A stretch of 37,064 bases of DNA from Geosporobacter subterraneus DSM 17957. Lineage in GTDB: Bacteria; Bacillota; Clostridia; Peptostreptococcales; Thermotaleaceae. Both the position numbers and the translations under genes were made by a program. The stretch is taken from contig NZ_FQZV01000039.1 of assembly GCF_900142145.1 (NCBI RefSeq), forward strand, positions 1 to 37,064, written 5' to 3'. The notes beneath the pieces were generated by a model. The model ran no database searches and was not told the DNA's origin. It saw only the letters and a list, made by a program, of their open reading frames with translations. Numbering within the stretch: position 1 is the first letter of the stretch; each line of letters starts with the position of its first letter. Of this stretch, positions 1-7,585 are shown one piece after another.

Positions 1-449
1 TAGTCATCGGGGGATTTTTCGCAGGAGTACCATCGGCCTACAGCTTAAACATCAATGACAACCAGGATTGGGTATGGGGAGTAGGCCTACTGCTCAGTGG
101 ACTGTTTGTAGCCATTGCCCTGATGAAGCACGGATTGGAAAAGGTAAGAAACAACGATATCAATACTCCATGGTCCGACTACAAAATCGGAAAATGGTGG
201 AGTGTATGTGTGGCCCTATTCCCGGTGTTTACCGTGGTGATTATCGGCTGGTGGATCTGGCAGGCTATAACATGGTATCCCGGCAACTGGTGGGATCCAA
301 CAGAAATATTTAGTGTGGGAACGATCATCGTACAGTTTGCCATACTGATCGGTATTTCACTATTGACCAACAACTGGCTGGCCAATAAGATTGGTCAGGG
401 TCATGATATTATGGAATCAGCCTTAGAGGAAATAAGGGGGTCGAAGTAA
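1..449 (+). CDS. Sodium-dependent transporter, NSS family (C-terminal part)
   Basis: This is the 3' end of a gene that enters from the left edge; the frame is open from base 3 to the TAA at 447-449. It encodes the last ~148 residues of a neurotransmitter:sodium symporter, a Na+-coupled amino-acid importer of the cytoplasmic membrane. The visible part has a glycine-rich membrane segment, a charged loop (MKHGLEKVRNN), the aromatic WW..C...FPVF helix typical of late NSS transmembrane segments, and a final helix before a short charged tail. The substrate cannot be read from this fragment. Only one base separates it from a 35-residue reading frame resembling the small MetS subunit, which suggests a MetPS-like methionine/alanine importer. 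Family call is firm, substrate is inference. Confidence 0.88.
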   Translation, partial: VIGGFFAGVPSAYSLNINDNQDWVWGVGLLLSGLFVAIALMKHGLEKVRNNDINTPWSDYKIGKWWSVCVALFPVFTVVIIGWWIWQAITWYPGNWWDPTEIFSVGTIIVQFAILIGISLLTNNWLANKIGQGHDIMESALEEIRGSK

Positions 450-450
450 T

Positions 451-558
451 ATGTCAACCACATCTATTGTTATGATGGTGATTACCTTAAGCTTTTATGG
501 AGGCGGATTTTTATACCTTCTGAATAAAGCATTCCTATCTAAAAATAGTAACCAGTAG
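451..558 (+). CDS. MetS-like small subunit of NSS transporter (35 aa)
   Basis: An ATG one base after the stop of the NSS transporter opens a 35-codon frame ending in TAG at 556-558. The upstream transporter ends in AAGGGGGTCG, which serves as ribosome binding site. The peptide has a short Thr/Ser N-terminus, one hydrophobic segment (about residues 6-26, with a YGGGFLYLL core) and a basic/polar tail (KAFLSKNSNQ). This size, position and pattern match the MetS-type small subunits that accompany NSS transporters such as corynebacterial MetPS, where the small subunit is needed for transport. The match is by recall of the family pattern and context. It is easily missed because of its length. Confidence 0.75.
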   Translation: MSTTSIVMMVITLSFYGGGFLYLLNKAFLSKNSNQ

Positions 559-615
559 CTTACGGCAGACCAAATCATGATAGCTTTAGAGGCCTGTTTC
601 AATGCTATACTGTAG

Positions 616-637
616 GGAGCGGCCCCTGAGCCGCTCC
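616..637 (+). terminator. GC-rich hairpin downstream of the NSS/MetS genes
   Basis: An 8-bp perfect stem (GGAGCGGC at 616-623, GCCGCTCC at 630-637) with a 6-nt loop. No U-tract follows. The right arm can also pair as CCGCT with AGCGG just downstream, so two hairpins compete. It may be an mRNA 3'-end stabiliser or weak terminator; the better terminator lies at 699-730. Confidence 0.45.
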
Positions 638-698
638 GTTAAGCGGTTGGGGTATATATAATCTGCTGCTGTTAAATAAGTTTTTATTGTCCTTTAGG

Positions 699-730
699 AA
701 AAGTATGGCTTCGTCCATGCTTTTCTTTTT
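699..730 (+). terminator. Rho-independent terminator after the NSS/MetS operon
   Basis: A 10-bp stem with one G-U pair (699-708 with 715-724), a 6-nt loop containing TTCG, and a TTTTT tract at 726-730. The remaining bases of the 559-809 gap show no gene. Confidence 0.75.
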
Positions 731-809
731 ATTTTCCATAATACATATTTAAGCCAATGAACTGAGCAAAATAAGAAAAACAGTTATGAATAGCTAAGAG
801 GTGATCAGC

Positions 810-1658
810 ATGACAGATCGAGAAATGACACAACTAAAAACAATTTCAGACATAAATGACTGGCTGGTTAAAAAGAGTCAACGCTATGATTATCCTAGTG
901 AAAAGTTAAAGTTTATAGGTATTGTTGAGGAAAGGGGAAGAATGATTGCTGCACAGATGATAACCAATATGCTTGAATGTCATGGGTTATCCGCAGATAT
1001 AAAAAATACCGATGAATTATTTCATTATTCATTTGGGGAAGAAAATCTTTCTTTATTAGTAGATAGATATTTGAATTATCTGCAGAAACAGGTAGAAAAT
1101 AAGAAAGATGTTATCATTTTTCAGATATACACAGATTTTATAAATGTCTATCCTCTATTGCAGACTCCCTTTGACATTTTTATACATACGATGCCGGAAC
1201 CTAACGGCACAAATTTCCAGGGAGAAATAGTACAAAAAATCAGCCTCTGCAAAGGTTTTATAGACCACTTGCCTAAGGATTGTGTCATTGCTGTCAGTAT
1301 GGATGATTTGATTTGTGTAGATTTTCTGGAGGTTTTAAAAGACCGAATGGTCATCACCTATGGCTTATCATCAAGGGCTACTGTAACAGCTTCCAGTATT
1401 GAAACGGAACCGTTTTTGAAGTTTCACTTCTGTATTCAGCGGGGGATTACAACAAACAATGGTATCGAAATAGAACCAATGGAGTTTCCGGCAGAACTAA
1501 AATTGCTGGGAAAGTGGAATGTCTATGATATATTGGCTGCTGCAACCGGTGCTATGGTACTCGGCGTGCTGCCGGAGGAGATAACCTCAGCCCTTTTGGG
1601 GTTGAGGGGGCATACAGCAAAGACAGAAAATGAAAAGAATATATATATTAGCTATTAA
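810..1658 (+). CDS. Degenerate Mur-ligase-like protein (no canonical P-loop)
   Basis: A 282-residue protein. I chose the ATG at 810 because AGAGGTGA lies five bases upstream; a GTG at 801 is inside that site. The fold signal is Mur-ligase-like. Residues ~36-62 (GIVEERGRMIAAQMITNML) sit where MurE/MurF carry GTNGKTT, yet the glycines, lysine and threonines are lost. Further on come a VITYGLSSRATVTAS stretch like the end of the Mur central domain and a GKWNVYDILAAATGAMVLGVLPEEI helix like the G.HN..N..AA...A..LGI segment. The chain stops soon after this, so the C-terminal ligase domain is absent. ATP hydrolysis is therefore unlikely. It stands alone between two terminators. A non-catalytic binding or regulatory role is inference; the true function is unknown. 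Confidence 0.6.
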   Translation: MTDREMTQLKTISDINDWLVKKSQRYDYPSEKLKFIGIVEERGRMIAAQMITNMLECHGLSADIKNTDELFHYSFGEENLSLLVDRYLNYLQKQVENKKDVIIFQIYTDFINVYPLLQTPFDIFIHTMPEPNGTNFQGEIVQKISLCKGFIDHLPKDCVIAVSMDDLICVDFLEVLKDRMVITYGLSSRATVTASSIETEPFLKFHFCIQRGITTNNGIEIEPMEFPAELKLLGKWNVYDILAAATGAMVLGVLPEEITSALLGLRGHTAKTENEKNIYISY

Positions 1659-1659
1659 T

Positions 1660-1693
1660 AAAGAGGAAAAGTTAGATTTTTCTCTTTTTTTTT
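1660..1693 (+). terminator. Rho-independent terminator of the Mur-like gene
   Basis: An 11-bp A/T-rich stem (1660-1670 with 1677-1687, one G-U pair), a 6-nt loop, and a run of T up to 1693, starting two bases after the stop codon. Confidence 0.75.
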
Positions 1694-1792
1694 ATTTTTC
1701 TTTATTCATAATCTCGTCCTAGCAGGAATAAATATAGTTGTAGATTAACCCTGAATAAGTACATAAGAATCGGGAAGGAGCGTGGGGGTTAA

Positions 1793-2443
1793 ATGTCAGA
1801 TAAAATCATAGAGACAAATGTGGTGACGGTTCTGGGGGAAGTGGATTCCGATTTAAGATTCAGCCATGAAATGTATGGAGAGGGATTTTACACCTTAGAC
1901 ATAAAGGTACCCAGATTGAGTGACCATAGTGATGTATTGCCAGTTACGGTTTCGGAGCGAATTTTGGTAGACTTGGATTTGACATTGGGAACTATCGTAA
2001 AGGTCGACGGGCAGCTGCGGTCCTATAATAAATATATGGATGGCAGTAATAAACTTGTGTTGACTATTTTTGCGCGGGATATGACAACCTATACTGGAGA
2101 GGAAGAGCTAAAGAATCCTAATCAGATTTTTTTGAACGGTTATATCTGTAAACATCCTGTTTATCGTACTACACCCTTTGGCAGGGAAATCACCGATATG
2201 CTTGTAGCTGTTAACAGACCCTATAATAAGTCAGACTATATTCCCTGTATTGCCTGGGGTAGAAATGCCAGATTCTCCGAAAAGCTGAAGGTAGGGGATC
2301 ATATTAAGATATGGGGAAGGGTACAGAGTCGGGAGTATCAGAAGCGGTTAAATGAAGAGGAATTGATTACAAAAATGGCTTATGAGGTTTCTATTTCTAA
2401 AATGGAGATTGTGGAAGAGGATAATAATCGGCAGGCAAAGTAA
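1793..2443 (+). CDS. Single-stranded DNA-binding protein with two OB-folds
   Basis: A 216-residue protein, longer than canonical Ssb because it seems to hold two OB-folds in tandem. The first spans about residues 8-95 (VVTVLGEV..., KVDGQLRSYNKYMDG, LVLTIFARDM) and the second about 106-205 (QIFLNGYICKHPVYRTTPFGREITDMLVAVNR, IPCIAWGRNARF, KVGDHIKIWGRVQSREYQK). The second half has the classic SSB pattern of a G.(I/V)...P..R.TP.G..I....VAVNR strand followed by (I/V)...AWG. The acidic C-terminal tip of housekeeping Ssb (DDDIPF-like) is missing; it ends EEDNNRQAK. So it is probably an accessory or specialised SSB, not the replication Ssb. The start is an ATG behind GGAAGGAG, with a spacer longer than usual. 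It is monocistronic, followed by a strong hairpin. Confidence 0.82.
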   Translation: MSDKIIETNVVTVLGEVDSDLRFSHEMYGEGFYTLDIKVPRLSDHSDVLPVTVSERILVDLDLTLGTIVKVDGQLRSYNKYMDGSNKLVLTIFARDMTTYTGEEELKNPNQIFLNGYICKHPVYRTTPFGREITDMLVAVNRPYNKSDYIPCIAWGRNARFSEKLKVGDHIKIWGRVQSREYQKRLNEEELITKMAYEVSISKMEIVEEDNNRQAK

Positions 2444-2467
2444 AGCAATCCTATATACATATTATAG

Positions 2468-2516
2468 AGCACATCTTTGTACAGTACAGAAAACAGGTAC
2501 CGTATAAAGATGTGCT
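2468..2516 (+). terminator. Terminator hairpin after the SSB-like gene
   Basis: An 11-bp perfect stem AGCACATCTTT / AAAGATGTGCT (2468-2478, 2506-2516) whose 27-nt loop can itself pair through GTAC repeats, followed by TTACTATTT. The tail is only moderately U-rich. Confidence 0.6.
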
Positions 2517-2581
2517 TTACTATTTGCGGGAAAAGCATGAATAGGCTATAATGAGGCTAAGATGAAAAAGGAGGGATGACT

Positions 2582-2719
2582 TTGAACTATATACTGGTTG
2601 GTGCAGTGATTCTGCTCATAATATTGGTGACGATACAATATTCCCTCAACAAAATCATTATGCTGTTGAAGGAAATCAGAGATTTGTTGTATAAACTGGA
2701 CATAAAAGACAAAATTTAA
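2582..2719 (+). CDS. Small single-span membrane protein (45 aa), unknown
   Basis: A 45-codon frame starting at TTG 2582, seven bases after a consensus AAGGAGG; an in-frame ATG at 2576 abuts that site and is less likely. It ends with TAA at 2717-2719. The peptide has a hydrophobic helix at about residues 4-20 (ILVGAVILLIILVTIQY) and then an amphipathic, heptad-like stretch (SLNKIIMLLKEIRDLLYKLDIKDKI) that could form a coiled coil. It is flanked on both sides by strong hairpins, so it is probably its own short transcript. I do not recognise the family. Strong translation signals and tight terminators are the evidence that it is real. Confidence 0.6.
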   Translation: MNYILVGAVILLIILVTIQYSLNKIIMLLKEIRDLLYKLDIKDKI

Positions 2720-2727
2720 TAACAGTA

Positions 2728-2772
2728 TTGTAAAAAAGAGTACATTGTACAGCAATGTACTCTTTTTTACAA
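2728..2772 (+). terminator. 20-bp perfect hairpin terminator, likely bidirectional
   Basis: The arms 2728-2747 and 2753-2772 are perfect inverted repeats with a 5-nt loop. They contain an A6 run in the left arm and a T6 run in the right arm. It insulates the small membrane protein from the methyltransferase. Confidence 0.8.
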
Positions 2773-2828
2773 GGAAAAGGAAGATAAAAGGCGAATAAGT
2801 ATATAATATTCTAAAAAGGATGAATGTT

Positions 2829-4697
2829 ATGAAAAATATTAGACGGGATATTACTAACATTAAAAAGAAACTAAAGAAAAAGTATTCCAGTGTGGAGGAT
2901 GAGGTTTTATTCCGCTCTTTTTTTGCCTTGGTATTAGAAGAATATTCATTTCCCGAGAGTAAGGTGTTTCAAAATATCCTGTTTGACAAAGAGGAATCTG
3001 ATTACCTTAAATACTGCATATCTAAAATCCAGATCCATGATATAAATTTAGAAAACATGCTGGGCTGGATATACCAATTCTTTTATGAAGATACTGTTGT
3101 TCAGGAAAAACTTGCTCAATATTATACAGAGAGATGGATCGTAGAATATATCGTAGATCATAGCTTAGATTTATTTCTGTCACAAAATCCAGAAAGACCC
3201 CTAAAGACTATAAAAATATTGGATCCCTGCTGTGGAACCGGGCATTTTACTTTTTACATCATAGATAAGATGGTGGATTGGTATAGAAAAAGGGAGGGGT
3301 TGGAGGCGAGGGATAGTCTGCCCATCATCCTGCAGCGAAATTTATTCGTTATCGATACGGATCAGATTGCTTTAGAGATTTTCAAAATTTCCTTGACCCA
3401 AAGGCTTCGGATCTTAGGTTTGGAAGCGTGTGAAACAGGGCTTCAGATTTTGAACGGAGATTACTTGACAGCAGGATTTGATCAATTCTTCGATTTGATA
3501 TTAGGAAATCCCCCCTACTTAGAAAATAGAAAGATTAATAAATATCTTAATAAAGCTATGCTGAAGGAAAACTTTAAAGCGGCAAGAGGACGATTTGATC
3601 TGGTAAGTGTGTTTATTGAAAAGAGCATTGGGATACTTAAGGATAAAGGCGTTCTAGGATATATTGTACCGGCAAATATATTGCTGAATAATAATTTTGC
3701 GGAAATTCGACAAATTATGCTAAATTCCTGCGCTATTTCCCAGGTAATAAACCTAGGGGAGGGGGTGTTTTCACATGTTTCCATGGATATGTGCATGTTG
3801 ATTCTTCAAAAGGTCAGTGATGATTGCAGGAAAAAGAATTGGATTTTTACAAAAAATCTAAGACAGGCAGAGAATAAAAAAAGAGAGCTAAAAGACAGTT
3901 CGTTCAAGCAAATTAAACAGGCTTACTATTATAATACGTTAAAAAGTGTATTTGATATTCACTCAAGTGATCAAATCTTTCAGTTGAGAAGCCGGATTTA
4001 TGAGAAATATCCTTTGCTAAAGGAAAGCTGTGAGATTATTGCAGGAATTGCACCTGGAAATATTCGACATAAGTTATTATCTGATAAAAAGCTGGATGTC
4101 AGGTATGTCCCGGTTCTAGAGGGGAAGGACATCAGGCGATACGGGTACCAATGGCAAGGCACATACCTGCTCAATGATCGAAATGTTATCGATAAACACC
4201 GCGGAGAATACGCTACTTTTATGCGAGAGGAGTTTGTTTTACAGCCTAAGCTGGTTATAAGGCAAACGGCTGATCGTTTTATTGCAGCCTATGAGGATCA
4301 GAACTATTACCTGTTGAATACCCTTTATGCTTGCCTGTCCAGAAATGAAAATCTGAAACTTAAGTATATACTGGCACTATTAAACTCAAAGCTGCTTAAC
4401 TTTTTATATTACAGCCTTATTCATGAGGCAAAAAAACTGTTTCCTCAAATTAAGATTTATCACATTCAGAATAGTCCTATAAAAATAGAAAATTTAGGTA
4501 TACAGCAGCATTTTATTGATTTTGTAAATCGTATAGAATATTTAAACAAAGAGTATAATGGTCAGAAAAGTAGACAGGTATCCTTAGAAAAGGAAATTGC
4601 CGCACAGCAGAAAAAGCTTGATCGGCAAGTATACCAGTTATTTGAACTGACACATAGAGAAATCGAGGAAATAGAAAGCATCTACACAGAAATATAG
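2829..4697 (+). CDS. Solitary adenine-specific DNA methyltransferase (Eco57I/TaqI-like class)
   Basis: A 622-residue protein from ATG 2829; an in-frame ATG at 2820 overlaps the AAAAGGA site. It transfers a methyl group from SAM to adenine N6 in DNA. Landmarks in order: a ~95-residue helical N-terminus; motif X-like YYTERWIVEYIV near 97; the SAM site DPCCGTGHF starting at 132; the catalytic NPPY at 227-230 within GNPPYLENRKINKYL; a C-terminal TaqI-like target-recognition half (VPVLEGKDIRRYG, LLNTLYACLS, ILALLNSKLLNFLYY); and the family ending RQVYQLFELTHREIEEIE. No endonuclease domain and no restriction gene lies nearby, so it looks like an orphan methylase. This layout is the same as that of the C. 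difficile orphan methylase CamA, which affects sporulation; orthology is not shown. A TATAAT box at 2802-2807 could be its -10 element. Confidence 0.9.
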   Translation: MKNIRRDITNIKKKLKKKYSSVEDEVLFRSFFALVLEEYSFPESKVFQNILFDKEESDYLKYCISKIQIHDINLENMLGWIYQFFYEDTVVQEKLAQYYTERWIVEYIVDHSLDLFLSQNPERPLKTIKILDPCCGTGHFTFYIIDKMVDWYRKREGLEARDSLPIILQRNLFVIDTDQIALEIFKISLTQRLRILGLEACETGLQILNGDYLTAGFDQFFDLILGNPPYLENRKINKYLNKAMLKENFKAARGRFDLVSVFIEKSIGILKDKGVLGYIVPANILLNNNFAEIRQIMLNSCAISQVINLGEGVFSHVSMDMCMLILQKVSDDCRKKNWIFTKNLRQAENKKRELKDSSFKQIKQAYYYNTLKSVFDIHSSDQIFQLRSRIYEKYPLLKESCEIIAGIAPGNIRHKLLSDKKLDVRYVPVLEGKDIRRYGYQWQGTYLLNDRNVIDKHRGEYATFMREEFVLQPKLVIRQTADRFIAAYEDQNYYLLNTLYACLSRNENLKLKYILALLNSKLLNFLYYSLIHEAKKLFPQIKIYHIQNSPIKIENLGIQQHFIDFVNRIEYLNKEYNGQKSRQVSLEKEIAAQQKKLDRQVYQLFELTHREIEEIESIYTEI

Positions 4698-4719
4698 ACA
4701 AAATCCGAGTAAAAAGTCT

Positions 4720-4748
4720 TTGCATTGGAAGGTGTTTTCACTTATAAT
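4720..4748 (+). promoter_or_regulatory. Sigma-A-type promoter for the PfkB kinase
   Basis: TTGCAT (4720-4725), 17-bp spacer, TATAAT (4743-4748), about 50 bases before the kinase start. Confidence 0.6.
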
Positions 4749-4797
4749 ATAATCTGTACTTTTTGTTAGAAATTTGTAGGCATGAGAAGGGGATTAT

Positions 4798-5730
4798 ATG
4801 ATTACGACAGTTACTTTAAATCCAGCCATCGATCGGGCTTATATCATCAAGGATTTCAAACCGAATAAAAAATATACAGTTGATGATGTGAAAGTGTCTG
4901 CTGGAGGAAAAGGACTAAACGTAGCAAGAGTCGCCGCTTTGCTGGGAGAAAAGGTAAATGCTACAGGACTTTTAGGCGGGGGCTCAGGTCAATTTATTAA
5001 GGAAGAACTGGAAAAGCTTGACATACATACTTCTTTTGTATGGATTCAGGAGGCTTCTAGGGTTTTTACTGCCATTGTAGATCCTTTGAATCAAACAGAG
5101 ACCATTGTAGATGAAAAAGGACCTGTGGTTTCTAAGAAAGAGCTCAACAGCTTTGTAAAGGAATTTGTAAAGATTCTAAAATATAGTGAAGTGATTATCG
5201 CTTCGGGCACAGTACCTCCAGGACTTCCAAAAACTATTTATGGAGATATGGTAAAGATAGCAAGAGACAATAATGTCCGAATGATCATAGATGCCAGCGG
5301 CAGTTATCTGGAGGAGGCTATTAAGGCCAAACCCTTTATGATCAAGCCAAATCTTGCGGAACTGCAAGAATTGGCAGGTTATGATTTAGATTGTGAATAT
5401 AAAATTATCTACGAATCAAAATATATATGCAGGCAGGGTATTGAGGTAGTGGCCATTTCCCTTGGTGATAAAGGTGCCATCTTTACCACTTCTGAGGGAA
5501 TATACAAGGTCTGTGCACCTAAGGTATCTACAATGAGCACTATAGGCTGCGGAGATGCTTTTGTAGCCGGATTTGCAGTTTCTCTGTACCGGAACCAAGA
5601 TATCAAAGAAGCTTTTAAGTATGCGGTAGCTGTAGGAAGTGCCAATGCAGTGGAAGAAAAAATTGGATATGTGGATAGAGAAATGGTACGCAGATTATAT
5701 GATGAAGTTAAGGTGAAAAGGCTGGACTAA
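4798..5730 (+). CDS. PfkB-family sugar-phosphate kinase (1-phosphofructokinase-like)
   Basis: A 310-residue ribokinase/PfkB-fold kinase of the FruK/LacC branch, which phosphorylates fructose-1-phosphate or tagatose-6-phosphate with ATP in the cytoplasm. The evidence is the opening MITTVTLNPAIDRAY, the GGKGLNVARVAALLG substrate motif at 36-50, the ASGTVPPG loop, the DASG...KPN stretch, and the anion-hole motif GCGDAFVAGF with the catalytic aspartate at residue 253. It has Cys where most family members have Ala (GAGD). No fru or PTS genes are adjacent, so the exact sugar cannot be read from context. ATG 4798 follows GAGAAGGGG. Its own terminator overlaps the last codons. Confidence 0.85.
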   Translation: MITTVTLNPAIDRAYIIKDFKPNKKYTVDDVKVSAGGKGLNVARVAALLGEKVNATGLLGGGSGQFIKEELEKLDIHTSFVWIQEASRVFTAIVDPLNQTETIVDEKGPVVSKKELNSFVKEFVKILKYSEVIIASGTVPPGLPKTIYGDMVKIARDNNVRMIIDASGSYLEEAIKAKPFMIKPNLAELQELAGYDLDCEYKIIYESKYICRQGIEVVAISLGDKGAIFTTSEGIYKVCAPKVSTMSTIGCGDAFVAGFAVSLYRNQDIKEAFKYAVAVGSANAVEEKIGYVDREMVRRLYDEVKVKRLD

Positions 5731-5746
5731 GAGTTTAGCCTTTTTT
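5716..5746 (+). terminator. Terminator overlapping the kinase stop codon
   Basis: A 13-bp stem with two G-U pairs (5716-5728 with 5732-5744), a 3-nt loop and a T6 run at 5741-5746. The stem begins inside the last five codons of the kinase gene. Confidence 0.8.
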
Positions 5747-5774
5747 GATATATTATAGAAAAGGAATGATAGAG

Positions 5775-7547
5775 ATGGATCTGTCCCGAATCTCATCTAG
5801 TGTACAGCATATTGCGGAAGTTATCGCCAGCGTCATTAAGGTGGATGTAACCATCGTAGACCATAAACTTAATAGAATTGCTGCAACCGGTTGTTACGTT
5901 GAGCAAATTGGCACCAGAGTAAATAAAAACTCTGTATTTAGTTATGCGCTGCAGCAAGGGGAAGGATTTTTGATTGAGAATCCTGGAGAACACGAAGCCT
6001 GCTTCCGATGCTCTGAAAAGACCCATTGCCGTGAGTATGCCCAGGTATGCTGTCCAATCAAAAATGATACAGAGACTATCGGCGTCATTGGATTAATTGC
6101 CTTCAGTCAGGAACAAAAAAGTGCTGTACTTCACAATAAGAATAACTTGATGGAGTTTCTAAACCGTATGGCTGATTTGATTGCAGTAAAGCTGGTAGAG
6201 GAAGAAAAAACCGAGAAAATAAAGCTTTTAGCCAAGGAACTAGAGACCGTGTTAGATGCAGTAGACCGAGGCATTATTGCAGTGAATCAGGAAGGAAAAT
6301 GCATTCATTTTAATCGCAAGGCAGAAGATTTCTTTGGTATTGGTGAAGGCATTTTGTCAAAAATGAAAATACAACAGCTATTAGAAAATATCTCCCTGGA
6401 AGAGATGTTAAAACAACATTGTCCTTTAACCAATACAGAATTTCGGTATCATCGGGGTGGTCATAGGATGCGTGGGATTTTTAATGCCAATCCCATCATG
6501 ATAGAGAGTGAAGCAGTGGGTATCGTATTTACTTTCATGAAAATTTCTGAGGCGCTAAAAACCATAAATGATATTACAACAGCTATGATTGAAACCAGCT
6601 TAGACAATATTATTGGAAGCAGCCGCTGTTTTGCAGCAGTTAAAGAAGAGGCTGCCAGAGCAGCTCAGTCCTCCTCCACCATATTGATTCAAGGAGAGAG
6701 CGGTACGGGAAAGGAGCTTTTTGCACGGGCCATTCATTTTCATAGCAGCAGAAAACAGGAACCCTTTATCCCTATTAATTGTGCAGCCATTCCCGAGCAA
6801 CTGCTGGAGAGCGAACTGTTTGGATATGAGGAGGGTGCTTTTACCGGGGCAAAACGGGGCGGGAAGACGGGAAAGTTTGAACTGGCTAACCGAGGGACAA
6901 TTTTTCTGGACGAAATCGGTGATATGCCCTTACATTTACAGACAAAGCTTTTAAGGGTTCTACAGGAAAATGTAATTGAAAAAGTAGGGGGCAAGGACTA
7001 TATTCCTATCAATGTACGTGTTATCGCTGCTACCAATAAAAACCTGGAGGAGAAGGTAAATGAAGGAGAGTTTCGAAAGGATCTTTTCTATCGCTTGAAT
7101 GTAATTCCCATAAATATACCGCCTTTGCGAGATCGCCGGGAAGATATCCCTATATTGGTAGAGGCACTTTTAGAGAAATGCAATCTTAAGCTGGAGAAGA
7201 AGGTTACACAGGTGGATAATGCTGTCTTAAATCAGCTGATTGCGTATCATTGGCCCGGAAATGTAAGGGAATTGGAAAACACTATCGAGTACGCAGTCAA
7301 TATGTGCAGGGGTGAAAGGATTCTCAAAGAGGATTTGCCTAATCGTTTAAAACGAAAGGAAGCAGAAAATGAAGCTGTTGCCGGGGAGCAGAGGATCATG
7401 ACCATTAAGGAATTAGAGTGCTATGAAATCCAAAAGGCATTAAGGATTTTTGGAGGATCAAAGCAAACCATAGACAAGGCAGCAGAGGCATTGGGCATGG
7501 GACGTGCAACCCTCTATCGAAAAATGAAAGAATATCAATTGATATAA
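5775..7547 (+). CDS. Sigma-54-dependent activator, CdsR-like cysteine regulator
   Basis: A 590-residue enhancer-binding protein from ATG 5775; alternative TTG 5745 lies in the preceding terminator and ATG 5766 abuts the AAAGGA site. Domains in order: an N-terminal GAF-like sensor (about 1-165) with a cysteine cluster (C76, C79, C85, C92, C93); a PAS domain (about 175-275); an AAA+ module with Walker A GESGTGKE from 307, the sigma-54 contact GAFTGA at 354-359, and Walker B FLDEIGD near 379; and a Fis-type helix-turn-helix at the C-terminus (QTIDKAAEALGMGRATLYRKM). It lies directly upstream of the cysteine desulfidase, which has a -24/-12 promoter, as in the C. difficile CdsR-CdsB pair. Ligand inference: cysteine or a sulfur/redox signal sensed by the N-terminal cysteines. 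Confidence 0.9.
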   Translation: MDLSRISSSVQHIAEVIASVIKVDVTIVDHKLNRIAATGCYVEQIGTRVNKNSVFSYALQQGEGFLIENPGEHEACFRCSEKTHCREYAQVCCPIKNDTETIGVIGLIAFSQEQKSAVLHNKNNLMEFLNRMADLIAVKLVEEEKTEKIKLLAKELETVLDAVDRGIIAVNQEGKCIHFNRKAEDFFGIGEGILSKMKIQQLLENISLEEMLKQHCPLTNTEFRYHRGGHRMRGIFNANPIMIESEAVGIVFTFMKISEALKTINDITTAMIETSLDNIIGSSRCFAAVKEEAARAAQSSSTILIQGESGTGKELFARAIHFHSSRKQEPFIPINCAAIPEQLLESELFGYEEGAFTGAKRGGKTGKFELANRGTIFLDEIGDMPLHLQTKLLRVLQENVIEKVGGKDYIPINVRVIAATNKNLEEKVNEGEFRKDLFYRLNVIPINIPPLRDRREDIPILVEALLEKCNLKLEKKVTQVDNAVLNQLIAYHWPGNVRELENTIEYAVNMCRGERILKEDLPNRLKRKEAENEAVAGEQRIMTIKELECYEIQKALRIFGGSKQTIDKAAEALGMGRATLYRKMKEYQLI

Positions 7548-7585
7548 TCTCAAAATGATACAAAATCTCATTTTGAGATTTTTTT
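7546..7585 (+). terminator. Terminator of the sigma-54 activator gene
   Basis: A 13-bp perfect stem (7546-7558 with 7568-7580), a 9-nt loop and T7 at 7579-7585. The right arm also forms one of the activator-site palindromes, so the element probably has two roles. Confidence 0.8.

Noticed and set aside
68-313. 81-codon plus-strand open frame at the left edge
   Set aside because: It is out of frame with the NSS transporter, whose protein features are plain in the other frame.
2546-2860. 104-codon minus-strand hydrophobic open frame
   Set aside because: It runs through a perfect hairpin terminator and is antisense to the 45-residue peptide; no ribosome site.
2829-4697. Type IIG restriction-modification enzyme
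   Set aside because: The N-terminus is only ~95 helical residues without a PD-(D/E)XK nuclease pattern, and the chain is far shorter than fused enzymes.
1793-4697. Possible phage-defence island (SSB, small membrane peptide, DNA methylase)
   Set aside because: Each gene has its own terminator, no effector or integrase is present, and base composition resembles the flanking core genes.
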